The notes under the pieces: generated by a model
Told to the model about the DNA's origin: nothing
Seen by the model: the letters and a program-made list of their open reading frames with translations, nothing else
Databases searched by the model: none
Assembly: GCF_902498065.1 (NCBI RefSeq)
Contig: NZ_CABVIR010000004.1
Coordinates: forward strand, 451,126 to 515,125
DNA from: Pseudomonas fluorescens
GTDB lineage: Bacteria > Pseudomonadota > Gammaproteobacteria > Pseudomonadales > Pseudomonadaceae
Direction of reading: 5' to 3'
Length of the DNA stretch: 64,000 nucleotides
Translations under genes and position numbers: made by a program
Shown here: piece by piece, positions 1 through 8,862 of the stretch
Position numbering within the stretch: position 1 is the stretch's first letter
Layout: the number at the start of each line of letters is the position of its first letter

Positions 1-252
1 ACAAGGAGCGTTACGGTAAAGGGAATTACTTATGGAAAAAACGTTAGGGCTGGCCCGGTCCCGGGCTATCAAGAGACGGATGTCTTGATAAGAGCGTTGC
101 CACATGGACTCTCCGATTCAACATCATTGATCACCTGACAAATCCTCCCTTGGAGGAATGCGTGTGCCTGTTCCATGGAACGTTGTGGTGGATACGTTGA
201 AAGACCGCAGAACTTTCATCAATCAAACGACCGCGCTTAGGGTGATACGACC
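1..252. other. Intergenic / upstream gene edge
   Basis: No complete gene is supported here. A short frame open from the window edge ends at TAG 45-47 (last residues GNYLWKKR) and could be the tail of an upstream gene, but 14 codons are too few to decide. The rest is the leader of the PAS chemoreceptor that starts at 253. Confidence 0.3.
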
Positions 253-1572
253 ATGTTTAACCTACATCACAAGTCTGACCTGCTGGAAATCGAGCGCTAC
301 AGTTGTGCGCTGACCGAGGCCAACGCCAAGTTGGCTGCCGTCAGTCGTTCGATGGCGATGATTGAATTCACCCCTGACGGCATCGTGCTTGATGCCAACG
401 ACAACTTTTGCAACGTCATGGGTTACAGCGCCGAAGAAGTGCGCGGCAAACATCACCGGATCTTTTGCGAAGAAGCGTTTTATCGCAGCGAAGCCTACGC
501 GAAGTTGTGGCGTGACCTGGCCCGTGGCGAACCGGTCAGCGGGACTTTTTTACGCTTGAACAAGAGCGGCAAGGAGATCTGGCTCGAAGCCAGTTACATG
601 CCGGTTATCGGTGCCGACCGGCAAGTCAGCAGTGTGATCAAAGTCGCGACCGACATCTCGGACAGGATTAACAAGGAACACGAAAACGAAAGCATGCTCG
701 CTGCAATCGGTCGGTCGATGGCGATGATCGAATTCACCCCCGAAGGCAATGTGATCACTGCCAATGAAAACTTCCTGAAGACCACGCATTACGCGCTCAA
801 CGAAATCGTCGGCCAGCATCACAGTCTATTTTGCCACCGCGCCGAAGCTGAATCGCCGTCTTACAAAGCGTTCTGGGCCTCACTGAATCGCGGCGAATAT
901 CACTCACACCGTTTCGAACGCAGAGACAAGCACGGTCATACCATTTATCTCGAAGCGTCCTACAACCCGCTGTTCGACGCCAACGGCCGATTGTACAAAG
1001 TGGTGAAGTTCGCCAGCGACATCACGCAACAAGTGACCACACTGCAAACGGCGGCGGAGTCGGCCCACAGCACTTCTGTACAGAACGACGCCTGTGCGCA
1101 GAAGGGATCGCAGGTGGTGCAGCAGACGGTGCAGATCATCCAGGACATTTCCAAAAACTTGAACGAAGCCGCGATGAGCATCGATGCGGTGAGCAAACAG
1201 TCCGACATCATCGGCACCATCGTTCAGACCATTCGCGGCATTGCCGACCAGACCAACCTGCTGGCGCTCAACGCGGCCATCGAGGCGGCTCGGGCCGGGG
1301 AACACGGCCGAGGGTTTGCCGTGGTGGCGGATGAGGTTCGCAACCTCGCGGCACGCACGAGTCAGGCGACGCTGGAGATTGTCGACGTGGTGCGTAAAAA
1401 CCATGATTTGTCGTTGAGCGCGGTGTCGAGCATGCAGTCGAGTCTGAGCCGCACCGGTCTTGGGGTGGAACTGGCGAACGAAGCGGGGGAGGTGATTCTG
1501 GAAATCCAGCAGGGCTCGCGGCATGTGGTGGACGCGATCAGCCAGTTCAATTCAACGCTACAGTTGAATTGA
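253..1572 (+). CDS. Soluble PAS-PAS methyl-accepting chemotaxis protein, BdlA-like
   Basis: This 439-residue cytoplasmic chemoreceptor has no signal peptide or membrane segment. Two PAS domains (about residues 30-140 and 150-262) share near-identical starts (SMAMIEFTP) and ends (LEASY.P), so they arose by duplication. The C-terminal half is an MCP signalling domain with the invariant hairpin tip DQTNLLALNAAIEAARAGE near residues 335-353, which docks CheA/CheW. The architecture and size match BdlA of P. aeruginosa, a biofilm-dispersal sensor, and Aer-like oxygen/redox receptors. Ligand or cofactor (haem or FAD) cannot be read from the sequence. It is a single gene, convergent with the next one. 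Confidence 0.85.
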   Translation: MFNLHHKSDLLEIERYSCALTEANAKLAAVSRSMAMIEFTPDGIVLDANDNFCNVMGYSAEEVRGKHHRIFCEEAFYRSEAYAKLWRDLARGEPVSGTFLRLNKSGKEIWLEASYMPVIGADRQVSSVIKVATDISDRINKEHENESMLAAIGRSMAMIEFTPEGNVITANENFLKTTHYALNEIVGQHHSLFCHRAEAESPSYKAFWASLNRGEYHSHRFERRDKHGHTIYLEASYNPLFDANGRLYKVVKFASDITQQVTTLQTAAESAHSTSVQNDACAQKGSQVVQQTVQIIQDISKNLNEAAMSIDAVSKQSDIIGTIVQTIRGIADQTNLLALNAAIEAARAGEHGRGFAVVADEVRNLAARTSQATLEIVDVVRKNHDLSLSAVSSMQSSLSRTGLGVELANEAGEVILEIQQGSRHVVDAISQFNSTLQLN

Positions 1573-1656
1573 AACGCTGGAGCCAGCTTGCTGACGATGG
1601 CGTCCTGAAGATCGCCATCGCCGGCAAGCCGGGCTTCAACAGATGCATCAGCAAAT

Positions 1657-2220
1657 TCAGAGCGATGCGAGGAACTTGTCGACCACTTGGGTGCTGCCTT
1701 TCTCACTGCTGCTGCCGTTGTCTTTATCGGCCTGCGCCAGTTTCATCTTGTCTTGCAGGCGCTCGGCAATCTCTTTACCGATCGCCAGTTGTTTCTCTGG
1801 CGGCATGGCTTTCAGGTCTTCTTCGGTAATCCCCATCTCCTCCAGAATACTGTCGCGCAACCGCTGTTCCGGGGTTTTGCTCATGTAGTCCTTGAAGTCT
1901 GCCATGGCGCTGCTTTCACCGGCCTTCGGCACTGGCGAGGCATCGGTGGCTTGCAACGCAACACGGGTTTTGGCGAACGCTTCATCGATGTTGTCGCTGA
2001 TTTTGTTGGCGGCGTTGACCTGTTCCGTGGCGAGTCTGGCAGTAGATGCCTGGACCTTCCCCTCGTTCTTCAGGTTTTGCAGCTGGATATTGTTTTGCAC
2101 GCTCTGCATCAACACGGCTTGCAGGCCACCCTGAAGACCTGCAGCGGCGTCCGCGGTCGGTTCGTCGCCCGGCTTTTTGGGGAGCGGCGTCATTACGTTC
2201 TGTTTTGCACTGACCAACAT
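1657..2220 (-). CDS. Hypothetical protein, helical, Gln/Ala/Lys-rich
   Basis: I do not recognise a family. The predicted protein of about 187 residues is hydrophilic and mostly helical, with a Pro-rich N-terminus, an Ala/Gln-rich middle and a segment TPEQRLRDSILEEMGITEED that resembles a short charged helical motif seen in many uncharacterised Pseudomonas proteins. There is no signal peptide or membrane span. The start chosen (MLVSAKQN) lies about 10 bases after AAGGT. The longer frame from 2265 has no better site. It is convergent with the chemoreceptor. Confidence 0.6.
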   Translation of the reverse strand: MLVSAKQNVMTPLPKKPGDEPTADAAAGLQGGLQAVLMQSVQNNIQLQNLKNEGKVQASTARLATEQVNAANKISDNIDEAFAKTRVALQATDASPVPKAGESSAMADFKDYMSKTPEQRLRDSILEEMGITEEDLKAMPPEKQLAIGKEIAERLQDKMKLAQADKDNGSSSEKGSTQVVDKFLASL

Positions 2221-2378
2221 GATGAATAGACCTTGTAGGTGTTTGCGTTGCAGTGATTTCAGCAAATAGCGTGCCTAAGCAATAAACTCAAATATTTTCA
2301 ATGAGTTATGTTTTTGCTTGAGCCATTGGCGGAAGAATTGCGGTCAACCTTTGCCGCCTGCCGGCAGAGGTCGACCCA

Positions 2379-3011
2379 TCAAGGCAGACCGTTGCAGCCA
2401 TGTTTGAGGAACCCTGGTCGTTGCGCCAAACGTTGGAAATACTCGTCGATGGCCGGGAAATCCGGTCGATCCATCGGCGTCATCAGCCAACGGTTGACTG
2501 ACAGCCCGATGACGATATCGGCCAGCGTAAACCGTGGCCCTGCAACATAAGCTTTAGTGGCCGAGAGCTGATGTTCGAGAATGCCCATCTTCTGGTTCCA
2601 GCCGCGTAAGCCAGTGGCAATCCGGTGCGCGTCCTGGAACTCCGGGTCTTTGCGTACCAGCGCTGTGAATGCGTAGCTCCAGGACGAGTTGAGATCAGTG
2701 GCCTGCCAATCCATCCATTGCTCCACCCGGGCACGCGCCGCGGGTTCGTGCGGCAGCAATTCAGCGTGTGAATGTTTGCCGGCCAGGTAACGGCAGATGG
2801 TGTTGGACTCCCACAGCACGCCAGCGTCGTCGATGATCACCGGTACCTGCGCATTGGGGTTGAGCCGGACAAACTCGGGGCTGTGGGTCGACGCATAACC
2901 GCTGCCCCAGTCTTCTCGCTCGTAGGAAAGGTCCAGCTCGTCGCAGGTCCACAGGACTTTTCTGACGTTGATGGACGACGCTTTACCGAGGATTTTCAGT
3001 ACATGTTCCAT
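2379..3011 (-). CDS. Glutathione S-transferase family protein
   Basis: A 210-residue protein with the two-domain GST layout. The N-terminal thioredoxin-like domain (residues 1-80) has the SSINVRKVLW helix, the cis-Pro VPVI motif near residue 57 and the glutathione-binding ESNTICRYL at about 68-76. The C-terminal all-helical domain carries the N-capping motif FTLADIVIG near 165. It should bind glutathione in the cytoplasm and act in detoxification or in a reduction; the substrate is unknown. It stands alone, preceded by AGGAGC before ATG. Confidence 0.85.
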   Translation of the reverse strand: MEHVLKILGKASSINVRKVLWTCDELDLSYEREDWGSGYASTHSPEFVRLNPNAQVPVIIDDAGVLWESNTICRYLAGKHSHAELLPHEPAARARVEQWMDWQATDLNSSWSYAFTALVRKDPEFQDAHRIATGLRGWNQKMGILEHQLSATKAYVAGPRFTLADIVIGLSVNRWLMTPMDRPDFPAIDEYFQRLAQRPGFLKHGCNGLP

Positions 3012-3062
3012 GGAGCTGCTCCTTTAGCGATCAGACGCTTCTGGAAGGTCAGAATACCCCTC

Positions 3063-3086
3063 TAGGAGCCAGCAAGCCGGCTCCTA
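3063..3086. repeat. Short REP hairpin
   Basis: TAGGAGCC (3063-3070) pairs perfectly with GGCTCCTA (3079-3086) across an 8-base loop. It belongs to the palindromic REP family repeated across the window and lies just beyond the 3' end of gntR, in the gap before the upstream region of the GST gene. Confidence 0.6.
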
Positions 3087-3091
3087 CAGTG

Positions 3092-4123
3092 CTACGTACT
3101 TTCGCGCACTTTCAACTCAAACCCCATGTCCTGCACCGGTTTTGCCACCGTATTGCCCGCCATCAACGTCAGCATCTGTTCCGCCGCGCGCCGGCCAATC
3201 GCCTCGCGCGGAGTGCTGATGCTGCTCAGGCGCGGGACCATGTGCGCCGAGGCTGGCAGGTCGTTGAAACCGAGGATTGCCACTTGTTCAGGGATTTTGA
3301 TCCCGCAACGCATCGCTTCCAGCAGCGCGCCCTGCGCCAGGTCATCGTTGCCGAAGAAGATGGCGTCGACATCGGGATGGCTGGCGATCAGTTGCAGGAA
3401 CAGCTCGCCGCCCAGACCGACGGAGGACGCGCGTGGTGTCAGCACTTCCAGGTCGGGATCATATCGACCGGCCTTTTGCAGGGCCTTGCGAAAACCTTCG
3501 CCACGCAGCAGCGTTCGTTGATCCAGTTGCGCACCGATGTACGCCAGGCGCTTGCGGCCGCGGGACAGCAAATGCTCCGCCGCTGTTTCTCCGGCCGCCA
3601 GTTGCGAGAAACCTACGCAATTAAGTCCGGCGGCGCTGTCGAGTTCCATCATGTACACACAGGGAATATTGCTCGCCTCGATCATCCGCCGCGAACTTTC
3701 GGTGCGGTCAAACCCGGTCAGCAGCAAGCCGCGTGGCTGATAGGCCATGTAATTGCGCAGCAGGTTTTCTTCTTCATCGCGTGAGTAATGGAAGTTGCCG
3801 ATCAGCACTTCGAAGCCCTTCGGTCGCAAAACCTGATGAATGGCCTCCAGCGTGTCGATGAACAGCAAGTTCGACAGCGACGGCACCAAAACCACCACGG
3901 AATGGCTCTGGGCCGAGGCTAACGCGCGAGCGGCGGGGTTGACCACGTAGTTGAGTTCAAGCGCGGCCCTCTGCACTTTTTCCACCAGTTCGGCGGCCAC
4001 CGTGCTCACGCCACGCAAGGCGCGGGAGGCGGTAATCGGGCTGACGCCGGCCAGTCTGGCGACTTCATTGAGGGTAGGACGGCCAGTGGTTCGCGTATTT
4101 TTATCGTTTTTAGAGGAGGTCAT
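3092..4123 (-). CDS. gntR: Gluconate operon repressor, LacI family
   Basis: A LacI/GalR regulator of 343 residues. The N-terminal helix-turn-helix and hinge (TLNEVARLAGVSPITASRAL, then AARALAS) is followed by a periplasmic-binding-protein-like effector domain. Divergent orientation to gluconokinase and permease identifies it as GntR, which represses gluconate use until gluconate or a phosphorylated product binds. An operator-like palindrome lies 35-47 bases upstream of the start, so autoregulation is likely. The longer frame begins at a TTG at 4138; the ATG at 4123 is preferred. Confidence 0.9.
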   Translation of the reverse strand: MTSSKNDKNTRTTGRPTLNEVARLAGVSPITASRALRGVSTVAAELVEKVQRAALELNYVVNPAARALASAQSHSVVVLVPSLSNLLFIDTLEAIHQVLRPKGFEVLIGNFHYSRDEEENLLRNYMAYQPRGLLLTGFDRTESSRRMIEASNIPCVYMMELDSAAGLNCVGFSQLAAGETAAEHLLSRGRKRLAYIGAQLDQRTLLRGEGFRKALQKAGRYDPDLEVLTPRASSVGLGGELFLQLIASHPDVDAIFFGNDDLAQGALLEAMRCGIKIPEQVAILGFNDLPASAHMVPRLSSISTPREAIGRRAAEQMLTLMAGNTVAKPVQDMGFELKVREST

Positions 4124-4157
4124 CGGGCGGCTTGCCAAACAAAATTCAAGGCACTAA

Positions 4158-4170
4158 GGTAGCGCTGTCC
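4158..4170. promoter_or_regulatory. GntR operator 1 (gntR side)
   Basis: GGTAGCGCTGTCC, centred on the palindromic core AGCGCT. It is one of three almost identical copies around this cluster and lies just upstream of gntR, which suggests autorepression. Confidence 0.65.
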
Positions 4171-4308
4171 CGATGCAGCTGCAAATGCGTAAGCGAGTTT
4201 TGCCTGAACCTCGCTTTTCAGCGTCGGCAACGAACATGCTGCAACCCACAAAAATGACAAGAAGGCGTCGGCAACTTCTGCTTTTGATCTAGTGTCATAA
4301 CTGGCAAA

Positions 4309-4320
4309 GGTAGCGCTGTC
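4309..4320. promoter_or_regulatory. GntR operator 2 (gntK side)
   Basis: GGTAGCGCTGTC, identical over 12 bases to operator 1, placed 19-30 bases upstream of the gntK start where a bound repressor would block the promoter or early transcript. Confidence 0.65.
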
Positions 4321-4338
4321 TGCGCGCTGAGGTGTTAC

Positions 4339-4872
4339 ATGAATCATCCCATCACCGCCCTGGTCATCATGGGCGTTGCCGGTTGCGGCAAGACCTGCGT
4401 CAGCGAAGCCTTGTGCGAGCTCAGCGGCGCCACGGCCATTGAAGGCGACACTTTTCACCCCGCCGCCAATATCGAAAAGATGAGCGCGGGCATTCCCCTG
4501 AACGACGACGACCGTGCCGGCTGGCTCGACAGCCTGTGCGATGAACTTCGTCGCGTCGACGCCACGGGCCAGCGCCCGGTGCTGACCTGCTCGGCGCTCA
4601 AACACAGTTACCGCGAAGTATTGCGCAGTGCCTTGCCAGGCCTGGGCTTCGTGTTCCTTGAACTCACGCCTGAAGTCGCCGCCGATCGCGTCTCCCATCG
4701 GCCGGGCCACTTCATGCCGTCGACCCTGATCGACAGCCAGTTCGCCACCCTTGAATCCCCCGTTGGTGAACCATTGACACTGGCCCTCGATGCCTCGAAC
4801 CACAGCGTCGACCAATTGGCGATACAGGCGCATGCCTGGTGGCTGGAACACGGCTTGAAACGCGCCGGTTAA
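4339..4872 (+). CDS. gntK: Gluconokinase
   Basis: Phosphorylates gluconate to 6-phosphogluconate with ATP, feeding the Entner-Doudoroff pathway. The 177-residue protein has the P-loop GVAGCGKT at about residues 12-19, the family motif EGDTFHPAANIEKMSAGIPLNDDDR, which binds substrate, and a CSALKHSYR motif near residue 91. The size matches the GntK/IdnK family. It sits between two GntR operators and is followed after 82 bases by the permease. Confidence 0.95.
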   Translation: MNHPITALVIMGVAGCGKTCVSEALCELSGATAIEGDTFHPAANIEKMSAGIPLNDDDRAGWLDSLCDELRRVDATGQRPVLTCSALKHSYREVLRSALPGLGFVFLELTPEVAADRVSHRPGHFMPSTLIDSQFATLESPVGEPLTLALDASNHSVDQLAIQAHAWWLEHGLKRAG

Positions 4873-4886
4873 ATTTTGCTTGAAGA

Positions 4887-4899
4887 GATAGCGCTGTCC
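4887..4899. promoter_or_regulatory. GntR operator 3 (gntT side)
   Basis: GATAGCGCTGTCC, differing from operator 1 by one base, in the gntK-gntT gap. It suggests the permease has its own GntR-controlled promoter besides read-through from gntK. Confidence 0.6.
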
Positions 4900-4954
4900 T
4901 TATGGCTTTCGAATTACCCGCTTTAATAACAACAACAACCAGGAGACACCCCTA

Positions 4955-6307
4955 ATGTTTGGCATGTCCCACGAGACGTTCCTGCTGCTCGATGCAGTGG
5001 TCACGGTGATCGGGCTTATCGTCCTGATCACCAAGTTCAAGTTCCACCCGTTCATTGCCCTGATTATTGCCGCAGCCTTTCTCGGGCTGACCTCCGGCAT
5101 GCCGATCGGCACCATCATCAAGGCGTTCCAGGACGGCTTCGGTGGTGTGCTCGGTTTCGTCGGGATCATCCTGGCGCTGGGCACGATGCTCGGCAAGATG
5201 ATGGCCGAGTCGGGCGGGGCGGATCAGATTGCCCAGACGCTGATTCGCGCGTTCGGCAAGGACAAGGTGCAGTGGGCAATGATGTTCGCTGCGTTCCTGG
5301 TCGGCATTCCGCTGTTCTTCGAAATCGGTTTCGTGCTGTTGATCCCGCTGGTGTTCATTGTCGCCCGACGTACCGGCGTGTCGATCATCAAGATCGGTAT
5401 CCCGCTGCTGGCCGGTCTGTCTGCGGTGCACGGTCTGGTGCCACCACACCCGGGCCCGCTGCTGGCGATCGGCGTGTTCGGTGCCGACATCGGTAAAACC
5501 ATTCTCTACGGCCTGATCGTTGCGCTGCCGACGGCCATCATCGCCGGCCCGATCTACGGCACATTCATTGCCAAATACATCCCCGGCCACCCTAACCAGG
5601 AACTGGTGGATCAACTGGCGCGCGAGAACGATTCTGCCGATCTCCCGAGCTTCTCCATCACCTTGATTACCGTGCTGTCGCCGGTGTTCCTGATGCTGCT
5701 CAAGACCTTTGCCGATGTGGTGCTGCCGGACGGCAACTTCTTCCGCACTTTCATGGACCTGATCGGTCACCCGATCTCGGCGCTGCTGCTGGCGTTGCTG
5801 CTGTCGCTGTACACCTTTGGCTACAAGCAGGGCATTGGTTCCAATCAGATGCTCAAATGGCTGGACGCGAGCCTTGCGCCAACCGCCGCGATCATCCTGA
5901 TCATCGGTGCCGGTGGTGGCTTCAAGCAAATGCTGGTGACCAGCGGCGTGGGTAATGTCATCGGTAACATGGCGGTGGCCGCGGAAATCTCGCCAATCCT
6001 TCTGGCGTGGCTGGTGGCGGCGGTGATCCGTATTGCGACCGGCTCGGCGACCGTGGCGACCATTACTGGCGCAGGCATCGTGGTGCCGGTGGTGGGGATG
6101 ATTCCGGGTGTGAACCGTGAGCTGCTGGTGCTGGCGACTGGCGCCGGTTCGTTGATTCTGTCGCACGTCAACGACGCCGGTTTCTGGCTGGTGAAGCAGT
6201 ACTTCAACATGACCGTAGCGGAAACCTTCAAGACCTGGACGGCCATGGAAACCATCCTGTCGGTGGTCGGGTTGGGCTTTATCCTGCTGTTGTCGATGTT
6301 CGTTTAA
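4955..6307 (+). CDS. gntT: Gluconate:H+ symporter, GntP family
   Basis: An inner-membrane permease of 450 residues with about 12-14 hydrophobic segments throughout. It contains GntP-family signatures such as PPHPGPL near residue 166 and TGSATVATITGAG near 368, and ends with the family-typical segment SHVNDAGFWLVKQYF near 400. It imports gluconate for GntK. A GGAGAC ribosome-binding site precedes the ATG. The gene is followed by a REPIN that could stabilise the 3' end of the mRNA. Confidence 0.93.
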   Translation: MFGMSHETFLLLDAVVTVIGLIVLITKFKFHPFIALIIAAAFLGLTSGMPIGTIIKAFQDGFGGVLGFVGIILALGTMLGKMMAESGGADQIAQTLIRAFGKDKVQWAMMFAAFLVGIPLFFEIGFVLLIPLVFIVARRTGVSIIKIGIPLLAGLSAVHGLVPPHPGPLLAIGVFGADIGKTILYGLIVALPTAIIAGPIYGTFIAKYIPGHPNQELVDQLARENDSADLPSFSITLITVLSPVFLMLLKTFADVVLPDGNFFRTFMDLIGHPISALLLALLLSLYTFGYKQGIGSNQMLKWLDASLAPTAAIILIIGAGGGFKQMLVTSGVGNVIGNMAVAAEISPILLAWLVAAVIRIATGSATVATITGAGIVVPVVGMIPGVNRELLVLATGAGSLILSHVNDAGFWLVKQYFNMTVAETFKTWTAMETILSVVGLGFILLLSMFV

Positions 6308-6328
6308 ATACAGCTCAAAACACCAAAT

Positions 6329-6417
6329 GTGGGAGCGAGCCTGCTCGCGAATGCGGACTGACATTCAACATCTTCATTGAATGTTAAGCCCTCTTCGCGA
6401 GCAGGCTCGCTCCCACA
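6329..6417. repeat. REPIN (two inverted REP sequences)
   Basis: TGTGGGAGCGAGCCTGCTCG at the left end is repeated inverted at the right end (to 6417), separated by about 40 bases that themselves hold the small inverted repeat CATTCAACA/TTGAATG. It is between the convergent gntT and RHS genes and can form a bidirectional hairpin. Confidence 0.85.
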
Positions 6418-6437
6418 GTTTTTTATGCTGGGCGCAG

Positions 6438-7292
6438 TTAGCGTTGTCGCAGATTATTAAGACGCACTTGGAGCCGGTCATCGGCAGAAGCATTGCTTCT
6501 GTTGGAGCCCGGGGTTGAGCTCGCATAACCCGAGTCAGCACTGTGATTGCTGATGCTTGAAACAGTACTGACAGTGCTGGGAGTGGAAGCAGAACTGGAG
6601 TGACTGGAGACGCTGCGTCTGGATGGTTGGCGAGACAGGCCCCCGTTTTGCGCTGTATTCGGTGTCGTGGCTTCTGTAGAGGTCGCTGGGGATGTTGTGA
6701 CCGGATTCGAGTGAGCTTGTTCGCCCTTCCAGGTGGGCGCGGCGTGTCTTCGACCTTTCCCCCCGGCTGGTACGATTGGGGGGCGTCTATTCATTTGGGC
6801 ATTCTCGACAATGCCGCCAGCAACGTTCAAAAGTCCACTTTCTCCAGATCCCTTTTGGGGTAGTAGTGCGTTTCTTCGCGGGCCACTTGACGTATTGGAC
6901 AAACTTAAAAAATCCCAGATGTTGAGTAACTTGCTCCAAAAGGAACGTCCCGTCGGGTCCACATTCATCACTGGCTCACCACCACAATACATGTACGTAT
7001 TCATTCCACCCTTTTCGAAAGGACTGGATTTGTCCGGACTGTGAAAGCGCATCAATCGCGGGTTATAGACGCGATAACCGTTCCCCAAAGCATACCCATC
7101 AATCTTCGCCTCTCGCCGTTCGCCGTTAAACCCCAATTGCGTCATGACCTCCTGTCGGGAGGACTGCTGACCATAGGGGGAGTAGGCGAGGTGATGAATG
7201 CTGCCGGCCATCTCGGCGATCACAGTGTTTTTGCAGTCGCTGGCCAACAATAAGGTGCGGGATGTGTGATGGGCAGGCTTGGATGTGGGCAT
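6438..7292 (-). CDS. Orphan RHS core-tip protein with Ser/Thr-rich tail
   Basis: The first 125 residues are the end of an RHS/YD-repeat shell: HLAYSPYGQQ, LGFNGERRE, then the core-closing YNPRLMRFHSPD and NVDPTGRS, where full-length RHS proteins are cut and release a toxin. No full shell is present. After the core the remaining 150 residues are low-complexity Ser/Thr/Pro/Asn sequence with no recognisable toxin fold. AGAGG seven bases before ATG supports the start. Such short RHS genes occur as dispersed paralogues in Pseudomonas. It may be an unlinked effector, a recombination cassette or a relic; no neighbouring immunity gene is evident. Confidence 0.75.
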   Translation of the reverse strand: MPTSKPAHHTSRTLLLASDCKNTVIAEMAGSIHHLAYSPYGQQSSRQEVMTQLGFNGERREAKIDGYALGNGYRVYNPRLMRFHSPDKSSPFEKGGMNTYMYCGGEPVMNVDPTGRSFWSKLLNIWDFLSLSNTSSGPRRNALLPQKGSGESGLLNVAGGIVENAQMNRRPPIVPAGGKGRRHAAPTWKGEQAHSNPVTTSPATSTEATTPNTAQNGGLSRQPSRRSVSSHSSSASTPSTVSTVSSISNHSADSGYASSTPGSNRSNASADDRLQVRLNNLRQR

Positions 7293-7406
7293 GGTGGGGC
7301 CTCTTTGTTAGACCGCAGGTCAATAAAGGTCTCCAGCATTTCACGTTGTTCCAGCACCGGTAACTGGTAGAACTACCAGGTTTCGTCGAGTGCACCGCCA
7401 AACAAA

Positions 7407-7496
7407 TGTGGGAGCGAGCCTGCTTGCGAAGGGGGCGTATCAGTCAATGGTGATGTTGATTGATACACCGCATTCGCGAGCAGGCTCGCTCCCACA
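7407..7496. repeat. REPIN
   Basis: TGTGGGAGCGAGCCTGCTTG and its inverted copy ending CGCTCCCACA flank about 45 bases. It lies between the 3' end of alaC and the upstream region of the RHS gene, 9 bases from the alaC stop, so it may serve as transcript end of alaC. Confidence 0.85.
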
Positions 7497-7505
7497 GGTT
7501 TTGTG

Positions 7506-8723
7506 TCAGGCGCTGGTTTTTGTGATCAACCCATCGGCGCGGAACATTGCGCGAATCCCGCGCACGGCCTGGCGAATCCGGTCCTGGTTTTCGATCAGCG
7601 CGAAGCGCACATGATCATCCCCATATTCCCCGAACCCGACACCCGGCGAGACGCAGACCTTGGCCTCGGCGAGCATTTTCTTGGCGAACTCCAGTGAACC
7701 CAGGTGTGCATACGCCTCGGGGATTTTCGCCCAGACATACATCGACGCCTTCGGATTCTCGACCATCCAGCCCAGTTCATGCAGGCCTTTGACCAACACG
7801 TTGCGACGCTGCCGATACTGCTCGGCGATGTCTTTCACGCACTGCTGATCGCCTTCCAGCGCCGCAATCGCCGCGACTTGCAGCGGAGTAAAGGTGCCGT
7901 AGTCGTGGTAACTCTTGATCCGCGCCAGGGCGTTGACCAGTTCCGGGTTGCCGACCATGAAACCAATGCGCCAGCCCGCCATGTTGTAGCTCTTGGACAG
8001 GGTGAAAAACTCCACCGCGATGTCCTTGGCGCCCGGTACTTGCATGATCGACGGGGCTTTCCAGCCGTCGTAGACGATGTCGGCGTAGGCCAGGTCGTGC
8101 ACCACCAGCACGTCGTACTGTTTGGCGAGGGCAATCACCCGCTCAAAGAAATCCAGCTCCACGCACTGCGCGGTCGGGTTGGACGGGAAGCCGAGGATCA
8201 TCATTTTCGGTTTTGGAATCGAACCGCGAATCGCCCGTTCCAGTTCCGCGAAGAAATCCACGCCCGGAATCAACGGCACCGAACGCACCTGGGCGCCGGC
8301 AATCACCGCGCCGTAGATGTGAATCGGGTAGCTCGGGTTCGGCACCAGTACGGTGTCGCCCTGGTCGAGGGTGGCCAGCATCAAGTGCGCCAGGCCTTCC
8401 TTGGAACCGATGGTCACGATGGCTTCGGTTTCCGGGTCGATGTCGACCTCGTAGCGATCCTTGTACCAGTTGGAAATCGCCCGGCGCAGGCGCGGAATAC
8501 CCTTGGACGTGGAGTAGCCGTGGGTGTCTTCGCGCTGGGCGACGGTGACGAGTTTTTCGACAATGTGCGGCGGAGTCGGGCCGTCGGGGTTGCCCATGCT
8601 GAAGTCGATGATGTCTTCGCCACGACGACGGGCGGCCATCTTCAGCTCGGCAGTGATGTTGAATACGTAAGGGGGGAGTCGATCTATGCGCGCAAAGCGG
8701 CGCGGCGAACCTGGGTTAGCCAT
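7506..8723 (-). CDS. alaC: Alanine transaminase (glutamate-pyruvate aminotransferase)
   Basis: A fold-type I PLP enzyme of 405 residues that makes alanine from pyruvate and glutamate. The PLP lysine is in TLSKSYNMAGWRIGF near residue 240, with the substrate-carboxylate arginine in the C-terminal half (DHVRFALIEN near 378). The N-terminal RIDRLPPYVFNITAELK is characteristic of the AlaC/YfdZ group rather than AlaA. It is monocistronic, with a spacing of 139 bases to the divergent LysE gene. Confidence 0.9.
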   Translation of the reverse strand: MANPGSPRRFARIDRLPPYVFNITAELKMAARRRGEDIIDFSMGNPDGPTPPHIVEKLVTVAQREDTHGYSTSKGIPRLRRAISNWYKDRYEVDIDPETEAIVTIGSKEGLAHLMLATLDQGDTVLVPNPSYPIHIYGAVIAGAQVRSVPLIPGVDFFAELERAIRGSIPKPKMMILGFPSNPTAQCVELDFFERVIALAKQYDVLVVHDLAYADIVYDGWKAPSIMQVPGAKDIAVEFFTLSKSYNMAGWRIGFMVGNPELVNALARIKSYHDYGTFTPLQVAAIAALEGDQQCVKDIAEQYRQRRNVLVKGLHELGWMVENPKASMYVWAKIPEAYAHLGSLEFAKKMLAEAKVCVSPGVGFGEYGDDHVRFALIENQDRIRQAVRGIRAMFRADGLITKTSA

Positions 8724-8862
8724 TGTTGCCTCGGATAACGTGAGCGCCCGGAACCGTCCGAGCGACGCTGGTCACTGCGGTGACCTGTTGCGGAAGATAA
8801 GGGGTGGCATGGCACACTGTCCAGCCAGTGTGTAAACAAATTTTTCCGAAGGATAACGGTTG

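Noticed and set aside
4952..6364. 470-residue minus-strand frame over gntT
   Set aside because: Antisense shadow of the permease; extreme Gln/His/Arg content and no family features.
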